Source of the DNA: Flavobacteriales bacterium UBA2669
GTDB lineage: Bacteria; Bacteroidota; Bacteroidia; Flavobacteriales_E; Vicingaceae
Assembly: GCA_002359215.1 (NCBI GenBank)
Contig: DEMN01000001.1
Location: 1-64,000, forward strand
DNA length: 64,000 bases
Reading direction: 5' to 3'
Shown here: piece by piece, positions 9,150 to 18,591 of the stretch
Position numbering within the stretch: position 1 is the first letter of the stretch
Layout: every line of letters begins with the position of its first letter
The notes under the pieces: model-generated
What the model saw: only the letters and a program-made list of their open reading frames with translations
Databases searched by the model: none
What the model was told of the DNA's origin: nothing
Translations under genes and position numbers: made by a program

Positions 9150-9980
9150 ATGAAAAAGAAAAAAGTATTATTTATTTCACAAGAAATTTCCCCTTATTTA
9201 GAAGAAAGCGAGTTAGCGAATATTGGAAGACATCTTCCACAAGGTATTCAAGAGAGAGGCAAAGAAATTAGAACATTTATGCCAAAATTTGGGTGTATTA
9301 ATGAAAGAAGAAACCAACTTCATGAAGTAATAAGACTTTCAGGTATGAATCTTATCATTGATGATAATGATCATCCATTAATTATTAAAGTAGGCTCTAT
9401 TCAGCAAGCTAGATTACAGGTATATTTTATTGATAGCGAAGATTTTTTTGATAGAAAAGCAATGTTGCATGATACAAAATCAGGTAAACTATTTGAAGAT
9501 AACGATGAAAGAGCAATATTTTTTGCAAGAGGAGTATTAGAAACAGTTAAAAAATTAGGCTGGGTGCCGGATATTGTGCATTGTCATGGATGGATGACCA
9601 GCTTAGTTCCGCTTTATATTAAAACATCTTATAGTAAAGATCCTGTTTTTGAAAATGTAAAAGTGGTATATTCTTTATACAATAATGAATTTGAAGGTAA
9701 GTTGAATAAAGATTTAATAAAAAAAGCTTACATGGAAGGAATGGATAAAGATAGAGTTAAAGAATTTTCAGAAACTTGTTTTGTTGGCTTAAACAAAGCT
9801 GCTATTAACTGTTCGGATGCAGTTATAAAAGGTAGTGAAAATCTAAACAAAGATTTACAAGCAGTTTTTGATGATTTTAATGGTCCTAAATTAGATTACC
9901 AATCGCCAGAAGAATACATTAGTGCCTATTCAGATTTTTATGATGAGGTATATGAAAATAGTGAAGTATTAATAGGATAA
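9150..9980 (+). CDS. GT5-like (glycogen synthase N-terminal domain) protein, probably not catalytic
   Basis: A 276-aa protein resembling only the N-terminal Rossmann half of glycogen/starch synthase (GT5): KVLFISQEISPYLEE, then RTFMPKFGCINERRNQLHEV, DERAIFFARGVLE and PDIVHCHGWMTSLVP. The ADP-glucose-binding KxGGL motif, which should follow the first strand, is replaced by EESELA, and the C-terminal GT-1 domain is absent. Short proteins of this kind are usual in Flavobacteria and are often named glycogen synthase. It is followed by the DUF4270 lipoprotein and glmS genes, which hints at an envelope-sugar role. Enzyme activity as glycogen synthase is unlikely. Confidence 0.72.
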   Translation: MKKKKVLFISQEISPYLEESELANIGRHLPQGIQERGKEIRTFMPKFGCINERRNQLHEVIRLSGMNLIIDDNDHPLIIKVGSIQQARLQVYFIDSEDFFDRKAMLHDTKSGKLFEDNDERAIFFARGVLETVKKLGWVPDIVHCHGWMTSLVPLYIKTSYSKDPVFENVKVVYSLYNNEFEGKLNKDLIKKAYMEGMDKDRVKEFSETCFVGLNKAAINCSDAVIKGSENLNKDLQAVFDDFNGPKLDYQSPEEYISAYSDFYDEVYENSEVLIG

Positions 9981-10019
9981 AAATAGTTAAATAAATAATT
10001 AAAAATATACAGTAGATAA

Positions 10020-11339
10020 ATGAAAATATCTCAAGCCTTAATTATGCGGAAAGTAATGTTACTTTCCGCTCTCTTTTTTCTATGTATTGTTTTCTTTTTT
10101 AATTCTTGTAAGAAAGATGGTGAGTTAGTTCCTGAATTTGATAGCGGGAATGCTAATATTATGAAAACGGATACATTTACTATTGTAACTTCTTTAGCAA
10201 AAGAAGATTCTATTAGAACTGATGTATCAATATATAATCTTTTAGGAATTTATAACGACCCCGTTTTTGGGCCAACTGCTTCATCTTTTTATACCCAAGC
10301 TACTTTAAATGGATTAAATGTAGATTTTGGCGTTGGAGCAGTATTAGATTCAGCAGTATTAACGTTTGCATATAATGGAGTTTATGGGGATACAAATGCA
10401 GCAATTTCTATTAATGTGTATGAGTTAACTGAACAAATGAGTACAAGTAATAGTTACTATTCTAATCAGAAATTAGGGTATGATGTTACGCCTATTACCA
10501 CAACCACGTTTTCTCCAAAAGTAGCGGATAGCGTATTTGTTGCTTTTGAAGGAGGAAATGTAGCTCCGCATTTAAGAATAAACTTAGGCAATACTTTTGG
10601 AAACAAAATTTTTGCAGAATCTGGAACCTCAAACTTGGCAAACAATACCAATTTTACACAGTTCTTTAAAGGGTTTTATTTAACAACAACAGATTCTGTT
10701 CAGAATACAACATTAAGTTCTGGACAAGGTGCAATTGCTTATTTTAATACCAATTCATCTCTGTCAACATTAACACTTTATTATAACGATACATCGAGAT
10801 ATAATTTCATTATTAATGCTGAAAGTGCAAAATATAACAGGTTTAATCACAATTATACTGGTACTGATGTTGAAGCTCAATTATTAGGAGGTGGAGATTC
10901 AACAGTTAGTTATATACAAACAATGGCTGGTGTTAAAACTAAAATTGAAGTGCCACATATTAAAGAATTAATTAAAGATGGCGAAGTAGTAATTAATAAA
11001 GCAGAGTTAATTGTAACTATAGAAAGTGGAACAGACGCTATTTATCCTACCATACCTATGCTTACATTAGTTTCTATAGATAATAACGGGCAATCAGTAT
11101 TTTTGCCTGATTTTTTTGAAGGACTTGACTTTTTTGGAGGGTCATTAAATTTAACTGAAAAAACATATACTTTTAATTTGCCAAGACATGTACACAGCAT
11201 GCTTTATAATTCCGGAAGTAATAATGGAATGTATTTAGTGGCAACAGGTCAATCAATATCAGCAAATAGATCGGTAATTACCACTAATAAAAATCAAATA
11301 GCTAAATTAAAATTAAATATAACCTATACTAAATTATAA
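10020..11339 (+). CDS. DUF4270 lipoprotein
   Basis: A 439-aa lipoprotein. A second ATG at 10044 (MRKVMLLSALFF) gives a more typical signal ending in the lipobox FNSC, so the true start may be there. The mature part is a long all-beta protein with the DUF4270 pattern: DTSxxxLLGIYNDPVFGPTASSFYTQ near the N-terminus, repeated LRINLG and INKAELIVTIE segments, and a C-terminal MYLVATGQS strand. It lies between the GT5-like gene (39 nt) and glmS (5 nt), a conserved flavobacterial order. It is probably exposed on the outer membrane or in the periplasm; the function is unknown. Confidence 0.78.
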   Translation: MKISQALIMRKVMLLSALFFLCIVFFFNSCKKDGELVPEFDSGNANIMKTDTFTIVTSLAKEDSIRTDVSIYNLLGIYNDPVFGPTASSFYTQATLNGLNVDFGVGAVLDSAVLTFAYNGVYGDTNAAISINVYELTEQMSTSNSYYSNQKLGYDVTPITTTTFSPKVADSVFVAFEGGNVAPHLRINLGNTFGNKIFAESGTSNLANNTNFTQFFKGFYLTTTDSVQNTTLSSGQGAIAYFNTNSSLSTLTLYYNDTSRYNFIINAESAKYNRFNHNYTGTDVEAQLLGGGDSTVSYIQTMAGVKTKIEVPHIKELIKDGEVVINKAELIVTIESGTDAIYPTIPMLTLVSIDNNGQSVFLPDFFEGLDFFGGSLNLTEKTYTFNLPRHVHSMLYNSGSNNGMYLVATGQSISANRSVITTNKNQIAKLKLNITYTKL

Positions 11340-11344
11340 GAATT

Positions 11345-13189
11345 ATGTGTGGAATTGTTGCATATTTAGGAAATAAACAAGCTTATCCAATCTTAATTAA
11401 AGGATTAAAAAGATTAGAATATAGAGGATACGATAGTTCAGGTGTTGCTATTATAGATAATGGTGAAATTAATTTATTTAAAAAACAAGGTAAGGTTATA
11501 GAGCTTGAAAATCTTGTGGCAGATAAAAATATTAATGGAACAATAGGTATTGGACACACTCGTTGGGCTACTCATGGGTTACCAAATGATATTAATGCAC
11601 ACCCTCATTATTCAGGTAATGAAAAATTAGCTATTATCCATAATGGAATTATAGAAAATTATGCATCATTAAAACAAGGATTAAAATTAAGAGGACATGA
11701 CTTTAAAAGTGAAACAGATACAGAGGTGCTAATTCACCTTATAGAAGATGTTCAACAAAAAACTAATGTTCCACTTGCCGAAGCAGTTAGAGTTGCCTTA
11801 GGAGAGGTGATAGGTGCTTACGCTATTGTAATTATTGATAAAAATAATCCTAACACATTAATTGCGGCTAAAAAAAGTAGTCCATTAGTAATAGGGATAG
11901 GAGAGGGAAATGAATTTTACGTTGCTTCAGATGCTACTCCAATTGTTGAATATACTAGAAATGTAGTTTATTTAGAAGATGAAGAAATTGCAGTACTTAC
12001 TAAAGGGGAAGATATTCAATTAAAGAATATTAAGAACCAAGAAAAAACGCCTTATATACAAGAATTAGAAATGCAATTAGAAGCTATTGAAAAAGGTGGG
12101 TATGAACATTTTATGCTGAAAGAAATATATGAGCAACCGCAATCTATTCGTAATAGTATGCGTGGTAGAATAGATTTGGATAAAGGCATTGTTTCTTTAG
12201 GAGGAATTAGAGACTATGAGCAAAAAATGATGAATGCAAGCAGAATTATAATTGTTGCTTGCGGTACTTCTTGGCATGCTGGGTTGGTTGGAGAGTATTT
12301 ATTAGAAGATCTTACTAGAATTCCTGTTGAGGTAGAATACGCATCAGAGTTTAGATATAGAAATCCTATTATTTCTGAAAGTGATGTGGTAATAGCCATT
12401 TCTCAATCTGGTGAAACTGCTGATACACTTGCAGCTATTAAGTTGGCTAAAGAAAAAGGAGCAACTATTATCGGTATTTGTAATGTTGTTGGTTCATCTA
12501 TTTCTAGAGAAACCCACGCAGGTTCCTATACGCATGCAGGACCAGAAATTGGAGTCGCTTCCACTAAAGCATTTACTTCTCAGGTAACTGTTCTTTCGTT
12601 GATGGCACTTTCAATTGCTCATAAAAAAGGAACTATTTCAGAATCTAAATTTAGAGCGTTGTTACATGAGTTAAGTTCAATTCCAGAAAAAGTGGAGCAT
12701 TTACTTTCTTCTGATAAACAAGTTAAACATATTTCAGCTTTATTTAAAGATGCACGAAATTTCTTATATTTAGGGAGAGGGTACAATTTCCCTGTGGCAT
12801 TAGAAGGAGCATTAAAACTTAAAGAAATTTCTTACATTCATGCTGAAGGTTATCCGGCAGCAGAAATGAAACACGGACCAATTGCATTAATTGACGAAGA
12901 AATGCCTGTGGTAGTTATTGCTACTAAGAAAGGAAATTACGAAAAAGTAGTTTCTAATATTGAGGAGGTAAAAGCAAGAAGTGGTAAAATAATAGCTATT
13001 GTAAACGAAGGCGATGTTGATGTGAAAGTTATTGCAGATCATGTTATTGAAATTCCAGAAGTAGAAGATTTATTTAGTCCGTTATTAACGTCTATTCCAT
13101 TACAACTACTTTCTTATCATATAGCAGTAATGAGAGGTTGTAATGTTGATCAACCAAGAAACTTAGCAAAGTCTGTTACTGTGGAGTGA
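11345..13189 (+). CDS. glmS: Glutamine--fructose-6-phosphate aminotransferase (isomerising)
   Basis: A 614-aa enzyme making glucosamine-6-phosphate, the first step to UDP-GlcNAc for peptidoglycan and LPS. Cys2 (MCGIVAYLG) is the glutaminase nucleophile. The GATase II domain covers about residues 1-220 with RWATHGLPNDINAHPH and HNGIIENY. Two SIS domains follow (about 290-420 and 460-600) with ISQSGETADTLAA, GRGYNFPVALEGALKLKEISYIHAEGYPA and EMKHGP, and the normal C-terminus PRNLAKSVTVE. It is five bases behind the DUF4270 gene, so co-transcribed. No glmS ribozyme is visible in the tight gap. Confidence 0.98.
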   Translation: MCGIVAYLGNKQAYPILIKGLKRLEYRGYDSSGVAIIDNGEINLFKKQGKVIELENLVADKNINGTIGIGHTRWATHGLPNDINAHPHYSGNEKLAIIHNGIIENYASLKQGLKLRGHDFKSETDTEVLIHLIEDVQQKTNVPLAEAVRVALGEVIGAYAIVIIDKNNPNTLIAAKKSSPLVIGIGEGNEFYVASDATPIVEYTRNVVYLEDEEIAVLTKGEDIQLKNIKNQEKTPYIQELEMQLEAIEKGGYEHFMLKEIYEQPQSIRNSMRGRIDLDKGIVSLGGIRDYEQKMMNASRIIIVACGTSWHAGLVGEYLLEDLTRIPVEVEYASEFRYRNPIISESDVVIAISQSGETADTLAAIKLAKEKGATIIGICNVVGSSISRETHAGSYTHAGPEIGVASTKAFTSQVTVLSLMALSIAHKKGTISESKFRALLHELSSIPEKVEHLLSSDKQVKHISALFKDARNFLYLGRGYNFPVALEGALKLKEISYIHAEGYPAAEMKHGPIALIDEEMPVVVIATKKGNYEKVVSNIEEVKARSGKIIAIVNEGDVDVKVIADHVIEIPEVEDLFSPLLTSIPLQLLSYHIAVMRGCNVDQPRNLAKSVTVE

Positions 13190-13216
13190 TAATAAGTTTT
13201 TAGCTTTTTTAATTAG

Positions 13217-14170
13217 TTAATAAATAGCATTAGCAATTTCTTTTACAGCAACAGATTTGCCCATGGTATAATAATGAATACATGGCACACCAAATTCAAC
13301 TAATTTTTTAGATTGATCTATTGCCCATTCAATACCAACTTGCTTTACGGCTTCATCATCTTTGCATTTCTCAACAGCATCCACCAAATCGTCTGGTAAA
13401 TCTATATGGAAAAACTTAGATAGAGAAATTAATTGGTTCTTATTAGAAATAGGTTTAATACCTGGTATTATTGGTACACTAATGTCATTTTTTCTACAAA
13501 GATTTACAAAATCAATAAATTTTTCAGTATCGTAAAATAACTGAGTAACAATATATTCAGCACCAGAATCAACCTTTTGTTTTAGATGTTTTAAATCAGA
13601 TTTAATGTTTGGTGATTCAAAATGTTTTTCAGGGTAACCTGCAACACCAATGCAAAAATCAGTGGGAGAAGCATTTTGCAAATCTTCATCCATATAAATC
13701 CCTTTATTTAGACCAACAATTTGCTTTACTAAATTTACAGCATATTGATGACCTTCTTTTTCAGGAATAAAAGCAGGTTCGGTTTTAATAGGATCACCTC
13801 TTAAAGCTAATACATTATCAATACCTAAAAAGTCTAAATCAATGAGTGCATTTTCAGTTTCTTCTTTAGTGAAACCTCCACAAATAATATGAGGAACGGC
13901 ATCTACTTTGTATTTATTTACAATTGCTGCACAAATACCAACAGTTCCAGGACGTTTTTTTATAGCAATTTTTTCTAAATAACCCTTTTCTCTTTTTTTG
14001 TAAATAAACTCTTCTCGGTGGTAAGTAACATTAATAAATGAAGGATTAAAATCAATTAAAGGATCAATACTATCATAAATAGATTGAATACCTTTTCCTT
14101 TTAATGGAGGTAAAATTTCAAAAGAAAAAAGTGTTTTTTTTGCTTTATTAATGTGTTCTATTACTTTCAA
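13217..14170 (-). CDS. metF: Methylenetetrahydrofolate reductase
   Basis: A 317-aa FAD-dependent reductase of standard length that converts 5,10-methylene-THF to 5-methyl-THF for methionine synthesis. Landmarks: FSFEILPPLKGKG (catalytic Glu), INVTYHREEF, LALRGDP (folate and FAD contacts), GVAGYPEKHFESPN, and IVTQLFYDTEKFIDFV. It is monocistronic and convergent with glmS. A TATGTTTG promoter element lies about 37 nt upstream. No S-adenosylmethionine riboswitch was recognised in the short leader. Confidence 0.97.
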   Translation of the reverse strand: MKVIEHINKAKKTLFSFEILPPLKGKGIQSIYDSIDPLIDFNPSFINVTYHREEFIYKKREKGYLEKIAIKKRPGTVGICAAIVNKYKVDAVPHIICGGFTKEETENALIDLDFLGIDNVLALRGDPIKTEPAFIPEKEGHQYAVNLVKQIVGLNKGIYMDEDLQNASPTDFCIGVAGYPEKHFESPNIKSDLKHLKQKVDSGAEYIVTQLFYDTEKFIDFVNLCRKNDISVPIIPGIKPISNKNQLISLSKFFHIDLPDDLVDAVEKCKDDEAVKQVGIEWAIDQSKKLVEFGVPCIHYYTMGKSVAVKEIANAIY

Positions 14171-14206
14171 AATAAATGAGGTGTTTTAGATTAAAAATTC
14201 AAAGGA

Positions 14207-14214
14207 CAAACATA
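14207..14214 (-). promoter_or_regulatory. metF TAnnTTTG promoter element
   Basis: Minus-strand TATGTTTG, a full match to the -7 consensus, 36 nt upstream of the metF ATG. No clear -33 TTG at the expected distance. Confidence 0.45.
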
Positions 14215-14406
14215 TTACTTTATTTTTAATTGATTAGAAAATGAAGGCTGTAAATATTTTATTCTTCTACTTTATTTGTCGATCTAAAAAAAAATAGTAG
14301 GTTTGATGTAATCATTAATTTAAAATAGATGAAACATCCACTATGTTTTAAACTACAAATGAAAATAATATTACACCTGATAGATGAATAAAATAATAAA
14401 GAGTAG

Positions 14407-15123
14407 ATGAAAACTATTATTGTAGATGATGAGCGATTAGCAAGAAAGGAATTAACTAACCTTTTAAAGGATTTTCCTGAAGTAGAAATAATTGATGAGT
14501 GTGATAATGTAGACGATGCTATTGAAAAGATTAATACCCTTCAACCAGATTTTGTATTTTTAGATATCCAAATGCCAGGAAGAGATGGGTTTAGCTTATT
14601 AGAAGAGTTGGAGTATGCTCCATTGGTGGTTTTTGTTACTGCCTATGATGAGTATGCAATAAAAGCGTTTGAGGTAAATGCGTTAGATTATTTACTTAAA
14701 CCAATACAACCTGAAAGACTTAAAGATACTTTAGAAAAAATTAAAAGTCAACTAAAAGATATTAATTTGCAGTCAACTGATAATAAATTAGGTATTCAAG
14801 ATAGGGTTTTTGTTAAAGATGGAGATAAATGTTGGTTTGTTCAACTTAAAGATGTCCCTTTATTTGAATCAGAAGGAAATTATGTGAGAGTTTATTTTGA
14901 CAATAATAAGCCTCTCATATTGAAGTCATTAAATAATTTGGGAGATAAGTTAAATGAAAACTTCTTTTTTAGAGCCAACAGAAAACATATTATAAATTTA
15001 AGCTGGATAGAGAATGTGGAAAATTGGTTCAATGGTGGATTAATGGTTACACTTAAAAATAAAATGAAAATAGAATTATCTAGAAGACAAGCAACTAAAT
15101 TAAGAGAAATGAGGAGCTTATAA
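14407..15123 (+). CDS. LytTR-family response regulator
   Basis: A 238-aa response regulator. The receiver (about residues 1-118) has acidic pocket D7-D8, phospho-acceptor D53 in FVFLDIQMPG, T in FVTAYDEYAIKAF and K in DYLLKPIQ. A LytTR DNA-binding domain follows (about 135-235), with FVKDGDKCWFVQLKDVPLFESEGNYVRVY and the C-terminal RANRKHIINLSWI and LSRRQATKLR segments. It resembles BtsR/LytR regulators. No histidine kinase is adjacent, so its partner lies elsewhere. It could also act at the LytTR boxes near 21860. Confidence 0.92.
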   Translation: MKTIIVDDERLARKELTNLLKDFPEVEIIDECDNVDDAIEKINTLQPDFVFLDIQMPGRDGFSLLEELEYAPLVVFVTAYDEYAIKAFEVNALDYLLKPIQPERLKDTLEKIKSQLKDINLQSTDNKLGIQDRVFVKDGDKCWFVQLKDVPLFESEGNYVRVYFDNNKPLILKSLNNLGDKLNENFFFRANRKHIINLSWIENVENWFNGGLMVTLKNKMKIELSRRQATKLREMRSL

Positions 15124-15223
15124 AAAATTCATCTATTCATATGAGCATTTAGTCCAAAAATATGACTATTAAGTATAAAAAATATTGTGAAAACATAAAA
15201 AAATTGTACTTTCGGGGTTTAAA

Positions 15224-15628
15224 ATGAGAAAAATAGAGAAAATATATAAGACAGCAACAGCTACTTCTCCCGAAGTAATTTTGGATATTGAGAGTAATGT
15301 GTTTTCAATAAAAGGGAAGTCTGTAGTTACAGAAGTTGATCAGTTTTATCAGCCAATATTAAATTGGTTAGATGAAGTTAAAGCCAATATTAATCAAGAA
15401 ATTAATTTTATTTTTGACTTAGAATATTTTAATGTTTTTTCATCAAAAAGAATACTTTTTTTATTGTATAAATTAAAAGATTTAAAAGAACAAGGGATTA
15501 ATGTGAAGATCGTTTGGCACTTTTCTGTTGAAGACGATGATATGAAAGAAGTAGGAGAAGATTTTGCCTGTATGGTAAATTTACCCTTTGAATTTATCAG
15601 TAAACAAGTAGAATCTCCATTTTCTTAA
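15224..15628 (+). CDS. SiaC-like (DUF1987) regulatory phosphoprotein
   Basis: A 134-aa protein matching the DUF1987/SiaC pattern: TSPEVILDIESNVFSIKGKS, a helix containing FYQPILNWLDEV, FIFDLEYFNVFSSKRIL, and the acidic C-terminal VEDDDMKEVGEDFA. In Pseudomonas, SiaC is phosphorylated by SiaB and dephosphorylated by SiaA to control a diguanylate cyclase. Here there is no adjacent SiaA or SiaB, so the partner proteins are unknown. A TACTTTCG near-consensus promoter element precedes the ATG by about 10 nt. Confidence 0.75.
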   Translation: MRKIEKIYKTATATSPEVILDIESNVFSIKGKSVVTEVDQFYQPILNWLDEVKANINQEINFIFDLEYFNVFSSKRILFLLYKLKDLKEQGINVKIVWHFSVEDDDMKEVGEDFACMVNLPFEFISKQVESPFS

Positions 15629-15714
15629 TGCTTTTTTATAAAAGCAAACAGCACTAACTTTCTTGGTTAAAGAAATAATGCTCAATTTTGCCGCATTAAT
15701 AAAAATCTAAATAT

Positions 15715-16359
15715 ATGAAAAACTTATCATTAGTACTTAATACAGTAATGGGGATTGCTATTATTATATTGTTTTACCTACAATTCTCTAGTAAAACTTT
15801 AGCTCCTGATGAACAACAAAAAGAAGAAGTTCCCACTACAGAAGCAATTGAAGAAATGATTGTGAGTAACGATAGTTCTTCTAAAATAGGATATATTAAT
15901 GTAGACTCGTTACAAATCAAGTATAAATTATACGATGAGTTAAAATCTAAACTAGAGAAAAAAGAAAAATCGTATGATGCACAGCTTAAAGCTAAATCGA
16001 AAGACTTTCAAAAGAAAATTGAAGATTTTAGAAAAAAAGCTCCTAATATGACCCAGTTTGAGGGAGAATTAAAACAAAAAGAGTTGGCAGAAGAGGAAGA
16101 AAAGCTTTATCAAATGAGAGATGAATATGCTCAACGTTTCGAAAAAGAAATGATTGAACTAAATACTCAATTATATAAAGCTATAAAAGACTATATAAAA
16201 CAACACAATGAATTAACCAAATACGATATCATTATTGGCGAATCTCAAACCAGAAATTTTGTGTTAGATTTTAATAAAGATATTGATATTACTAATGATA
16301 TAGTAAAGGGATTAAATAAAAAATATAATGAAGATAAAGCTTCTAAAGCAAAACCATAA
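15715..16359 (+). CDS. Skp/OmpH-family periplasmic chaperone
   Basis: A 214-aa protein with an N-terminal membrane or signal segment (about residues 5-24), a short acidic linker, then an OmpH/Skp domain: IGYINVDSLQIKYKLYDELKSKL, a long charged coiled coil (about 80-155), and the closing strand YDIIIGESQTRNFVLDFNKDIDITN. Skp trimers hold unfolded outer-membrane proteins in the periplasm. The N-terminal helix may stay as an anchor. It sits 33 nt upstream of the DUF4924 gene, so the two are probably co-transcribed. Confidence 0.82.
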   Translation: MKNLSLVLNTVMGIAIIILFYLQFSSKTLAPDEQQKEEVPTTEAIEEMIVSNDSSSKIGYINVDSLQIKYKLYDELKSKLEKKEKSYDAQLKAKSKDFQKKIEDFRKKAPNMTQFEGELKQKELAEEEEKLYQMRDEYAQRFEKEMIELNTQLYKAIKDYIKQHNELTKYDIIIGESQTRNFVLDFNKDIDITNDIVKGLNKKYNEDKASKAKP

Positions 16360-16392
16360 CTCCACTACTTTCAATTAATAAGCTGTTTTTTT

Positions 16393-16953
16393 ATGTTGAT
16401 AGCCAAAGAAAAAGAAAAAACCAATTTAGCTGAATATATTTTGTATATGTGGCAAATAGAAGATTTAGTAAGATTTAATGAATTTGATATTGACAAAATT
16501 TATGATGTTATAATTGATAAGTTTGATGCTACACCTGAAATGAAAGCTGAGATTAAACTTTGGTATGAAAACATCATTAAAAATATGCTAAAACAAGGCA
16601 TAGCAGAAAAAGGACATTTAGCTGAAGTTAATACCAGGATAGAAGAACTTAATAACCTACATAACTCCCTTTTGACTACTGTTCAAGACAAATTTTATCA
16701 AGAGCAGTATTTAAAAACGAAAACAAATATAACGGATTTTATACAAAAAACGGATAAACAAATAAATAATGAAGTTCAAGCTTGTTTGTTGGGATTATAC
16801 GGATTTTTAGTGTTAAAACTTAAAGGTAAAAAAATTTCGGAGGCAACGCAACAAGCAATTCAGTCGTTTAGTGCAATGATGGCTTTACTCACAGATAGGT
16901 ACAATAAATTGCAAAAAGGAGAGTTGAAGTTCAGCAAAGCTTTTAGTAATTAA
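16393..16953 (+). CDS. DUF4924 family protein
   Basis: A 186-aa soluble, mainly helical protein with the DUF4924 signature at the N-terminus (MLIAKEKEKTNLAEYILYMW, then QIEDLVRFNEFDID). This family is restricted to Bacteroidota and has no known function. The body is predicted helix with a hydrophobic stretch around VQACLLGLYGFLVLKLKG that looks like a buried helix rather than a membrane span. It lies just behind the Skp-like gene and before a T9SS cargo gene. Confidence 0.75.
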   Translation: MLIAKEKEKTNLAEYILYMWQIEDLVRFNEFDIDKIYDVIIDKFDATPEMKAEIKLWYENIIKNMLKQGIAEKGHLAEVNTRIEELNNLHNSLLTTVQDKFYQEQYLKTKTNITDFIQKTDKQINNEVQACLLGLYGFLVLKLKGKKISEATQQAIQSFSAMMALLTDRYNKLQKGELKFSKAFSN

Positions 16954-16990
16954 TTTTAGGATTAATTATTGAGTGTTTGAACACCGTAAG

Positions 16991-18538
16991 ATGTTAAAAA
17001 AGATCGTTTTCATACTACTATTGGTAAGCTCTTATTTAGAGTTTAATGCTCAGTGTGTGCCTGGTTCTCCACCATTGCCAACAGTGGTGGTAGATTCTGT
17101 TTCCGTTTTACCCAATGGAGATATCATTATTTGTTGGCAAGTGAGTAATGTTCCTGATATTTTGGAGTACGATATTATCATGTTTGACCCCATTACCTTG
17201 GCAGATTTAACTATAGCAACTATTCCTGCAGGTGGTGCAACTTGCTATACTATTCCTTCAGGTAGCGCTAATAACTTTTTTGATACAGAAGTGAGAGAAT
17301 ATGGTGTAAGAGTAAAAGATAATTGTGGTAACGCTTCTTTAAATGGTGATAATTATCATAATACCATGTTGTTGGAATACAGTATAAATATTTGTGCAGC
17401 TTCCATTAATTTTACATGGAATGCTTATGATGATTTTACTTCAGGAACAAATGTGCTTTACGAACTTTTTGTAAGTCAAGATGCAGCTCCTTTTATTTCT
17501 GCGGGAACAACCAACAGTACGAACATCACCTACACAGGAGTAGTACAAGGTTCTAATTACCAATTTTATATTAGGACAATTGAAAATAATGGAGCAGGGC
17601 CAATAACTTCATCAACAAATATTGTTGATATAAGTGCTAACTTTTTTCTTAAAGATCCTAGTTTTTTATATTTATACACTGCAACCGTTGAAGCTCCAAC
17701 ACAAATTGATGTACAGTTTTATGTTGACACTTTTGCAGACGCTAGAGTGTATAACATTCAAAGAAAACAAAAAATAACAGATGCCTTTGTTACGGTAGGT
17801 TCAGTTCCTGCTTTTAAAGGAATGAATCCGTTTATCGTTTTTAATGATTATGATGTTGATGCTGAAGAGACTTCTTATTATTATCAAATAGAAATGGTTA
17901 ACCTCTGTAATCAGACAAAAATTATATCTAACATAGGTAAAACCATTTTTTTAGAAGCTTATAATGATAAATTAGAACTAACTAACACACTTACTTGGTC
18001 GGCTTATGAAGGTTGGTTAGGAAATGTTACCGCTTATGAAATTTACAGATCTATTGGTGGAATTTGGGAAACTACTCCGCTGGCAACTGTTTCGGCATTG
18101 GTTGGAGAAAATATTTATATAGACGATGTTTCTACTACCCTAGAAGGAGATGGAGAATTTTGTTATAAAATTGTTGGTGTAGAAGGTGGAGCTGCTCATC
18201 CGGGAGCTTTGCCTCCAGCCAGAAGCTCATCCAATGAAGTTTGTGTAGAACATGTTCCATTAATTTATATTCCCAATGCTTTTGACCCATTGAGTACATT
18301 TAACCCTGTCTTTAAACCCGTATTAACTTTTGCCGATCCGCTTTCTTACGAGATGATTATTTTTGATAGGTGGGGACAAAAAGTTTTTGAAACTAATGAT
18401 ATTAATGAAGGTTGGAACGGAGCCTTTAACAACAAAGGTGAATTTCAAGCCGTTGGTAGTTACGTGTATTCCATTAAATTTAAATCGGCTCCGGGGAAAG
18501 ATTTCGCCTATAGAGGCTTGGTAACACTTATTAGGTAA
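16991..18538 (+). CDS. Secreted protein with T9SS type B sorting domain
   Basis: About 515 aa from the ATG at 16991 (MLKKIVFILLLVSSY, a normal signal peptide); a GTG at 16973 would only add six residues. The mature region contains fibronectin-III-like beta domains (for example the ITFTW-like strands around residues 130-210 and TLTWSAYEGWLGNVTAYEIYRS near 335). The last 85 residues are the gliding-motility-associated, type B T9SS sorting domain: YIPNAFDPLSTFNPVFKP, MIIFDRWGQKVFETN, then WNGAFNNKGE and GSYVYSIKF. It is therefore exported through the type IX system and attached to or released from the cell surface. Confidence 0.9.
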   Translation: MLKKIVFILLLVSSYLEFNAQCVPGSPPLPTVVVDSVSVLPNGDIIICWQVSNVPDILEYDIIMFDPITLADLTIATIPAGGATCYTIPSGSANNFFDTEVREYGVRVKDNCGNASLNGDNYHNTMLLEYSINICAASINFTWNAYDDFTSGTNVLYELFVSQDAAPFISAGTTNSTNITYTGVVQGSNYQFYIRTIENNGAGPITSSTNIVDISANFFLKDPSFLYLYTATVEAPTQIDVQFYVDTFADARVYNIQRKQKITDAFVTVGSVPAFKGMNPFIVFNDYDVDAEETSYYYQIEMVNLCNQTKIISNIGKTIFLEAYNDKLELTNTLTWSAYEGWLGNVTAYEIYRSIGGIWETTPLATVSALVGENIYIDDVSTTLEGDGEFCYKIVGVEGGAAHPGALPPARSSSNEVCVEHVPLIYIPNAFDPLSTFNPVFKPVLTFADPLSYEMIIFDRWGQKVFETNDINEGWNGAFNNKGEFQAVGSYVYSIKFKSAPGKDFAYRGLVTLIR

Positions 18539-18591
18539 CGCTCTTTAATTTTAACCTTATTAACTATTTTATTAATTTAGCCGCTAAAAGC

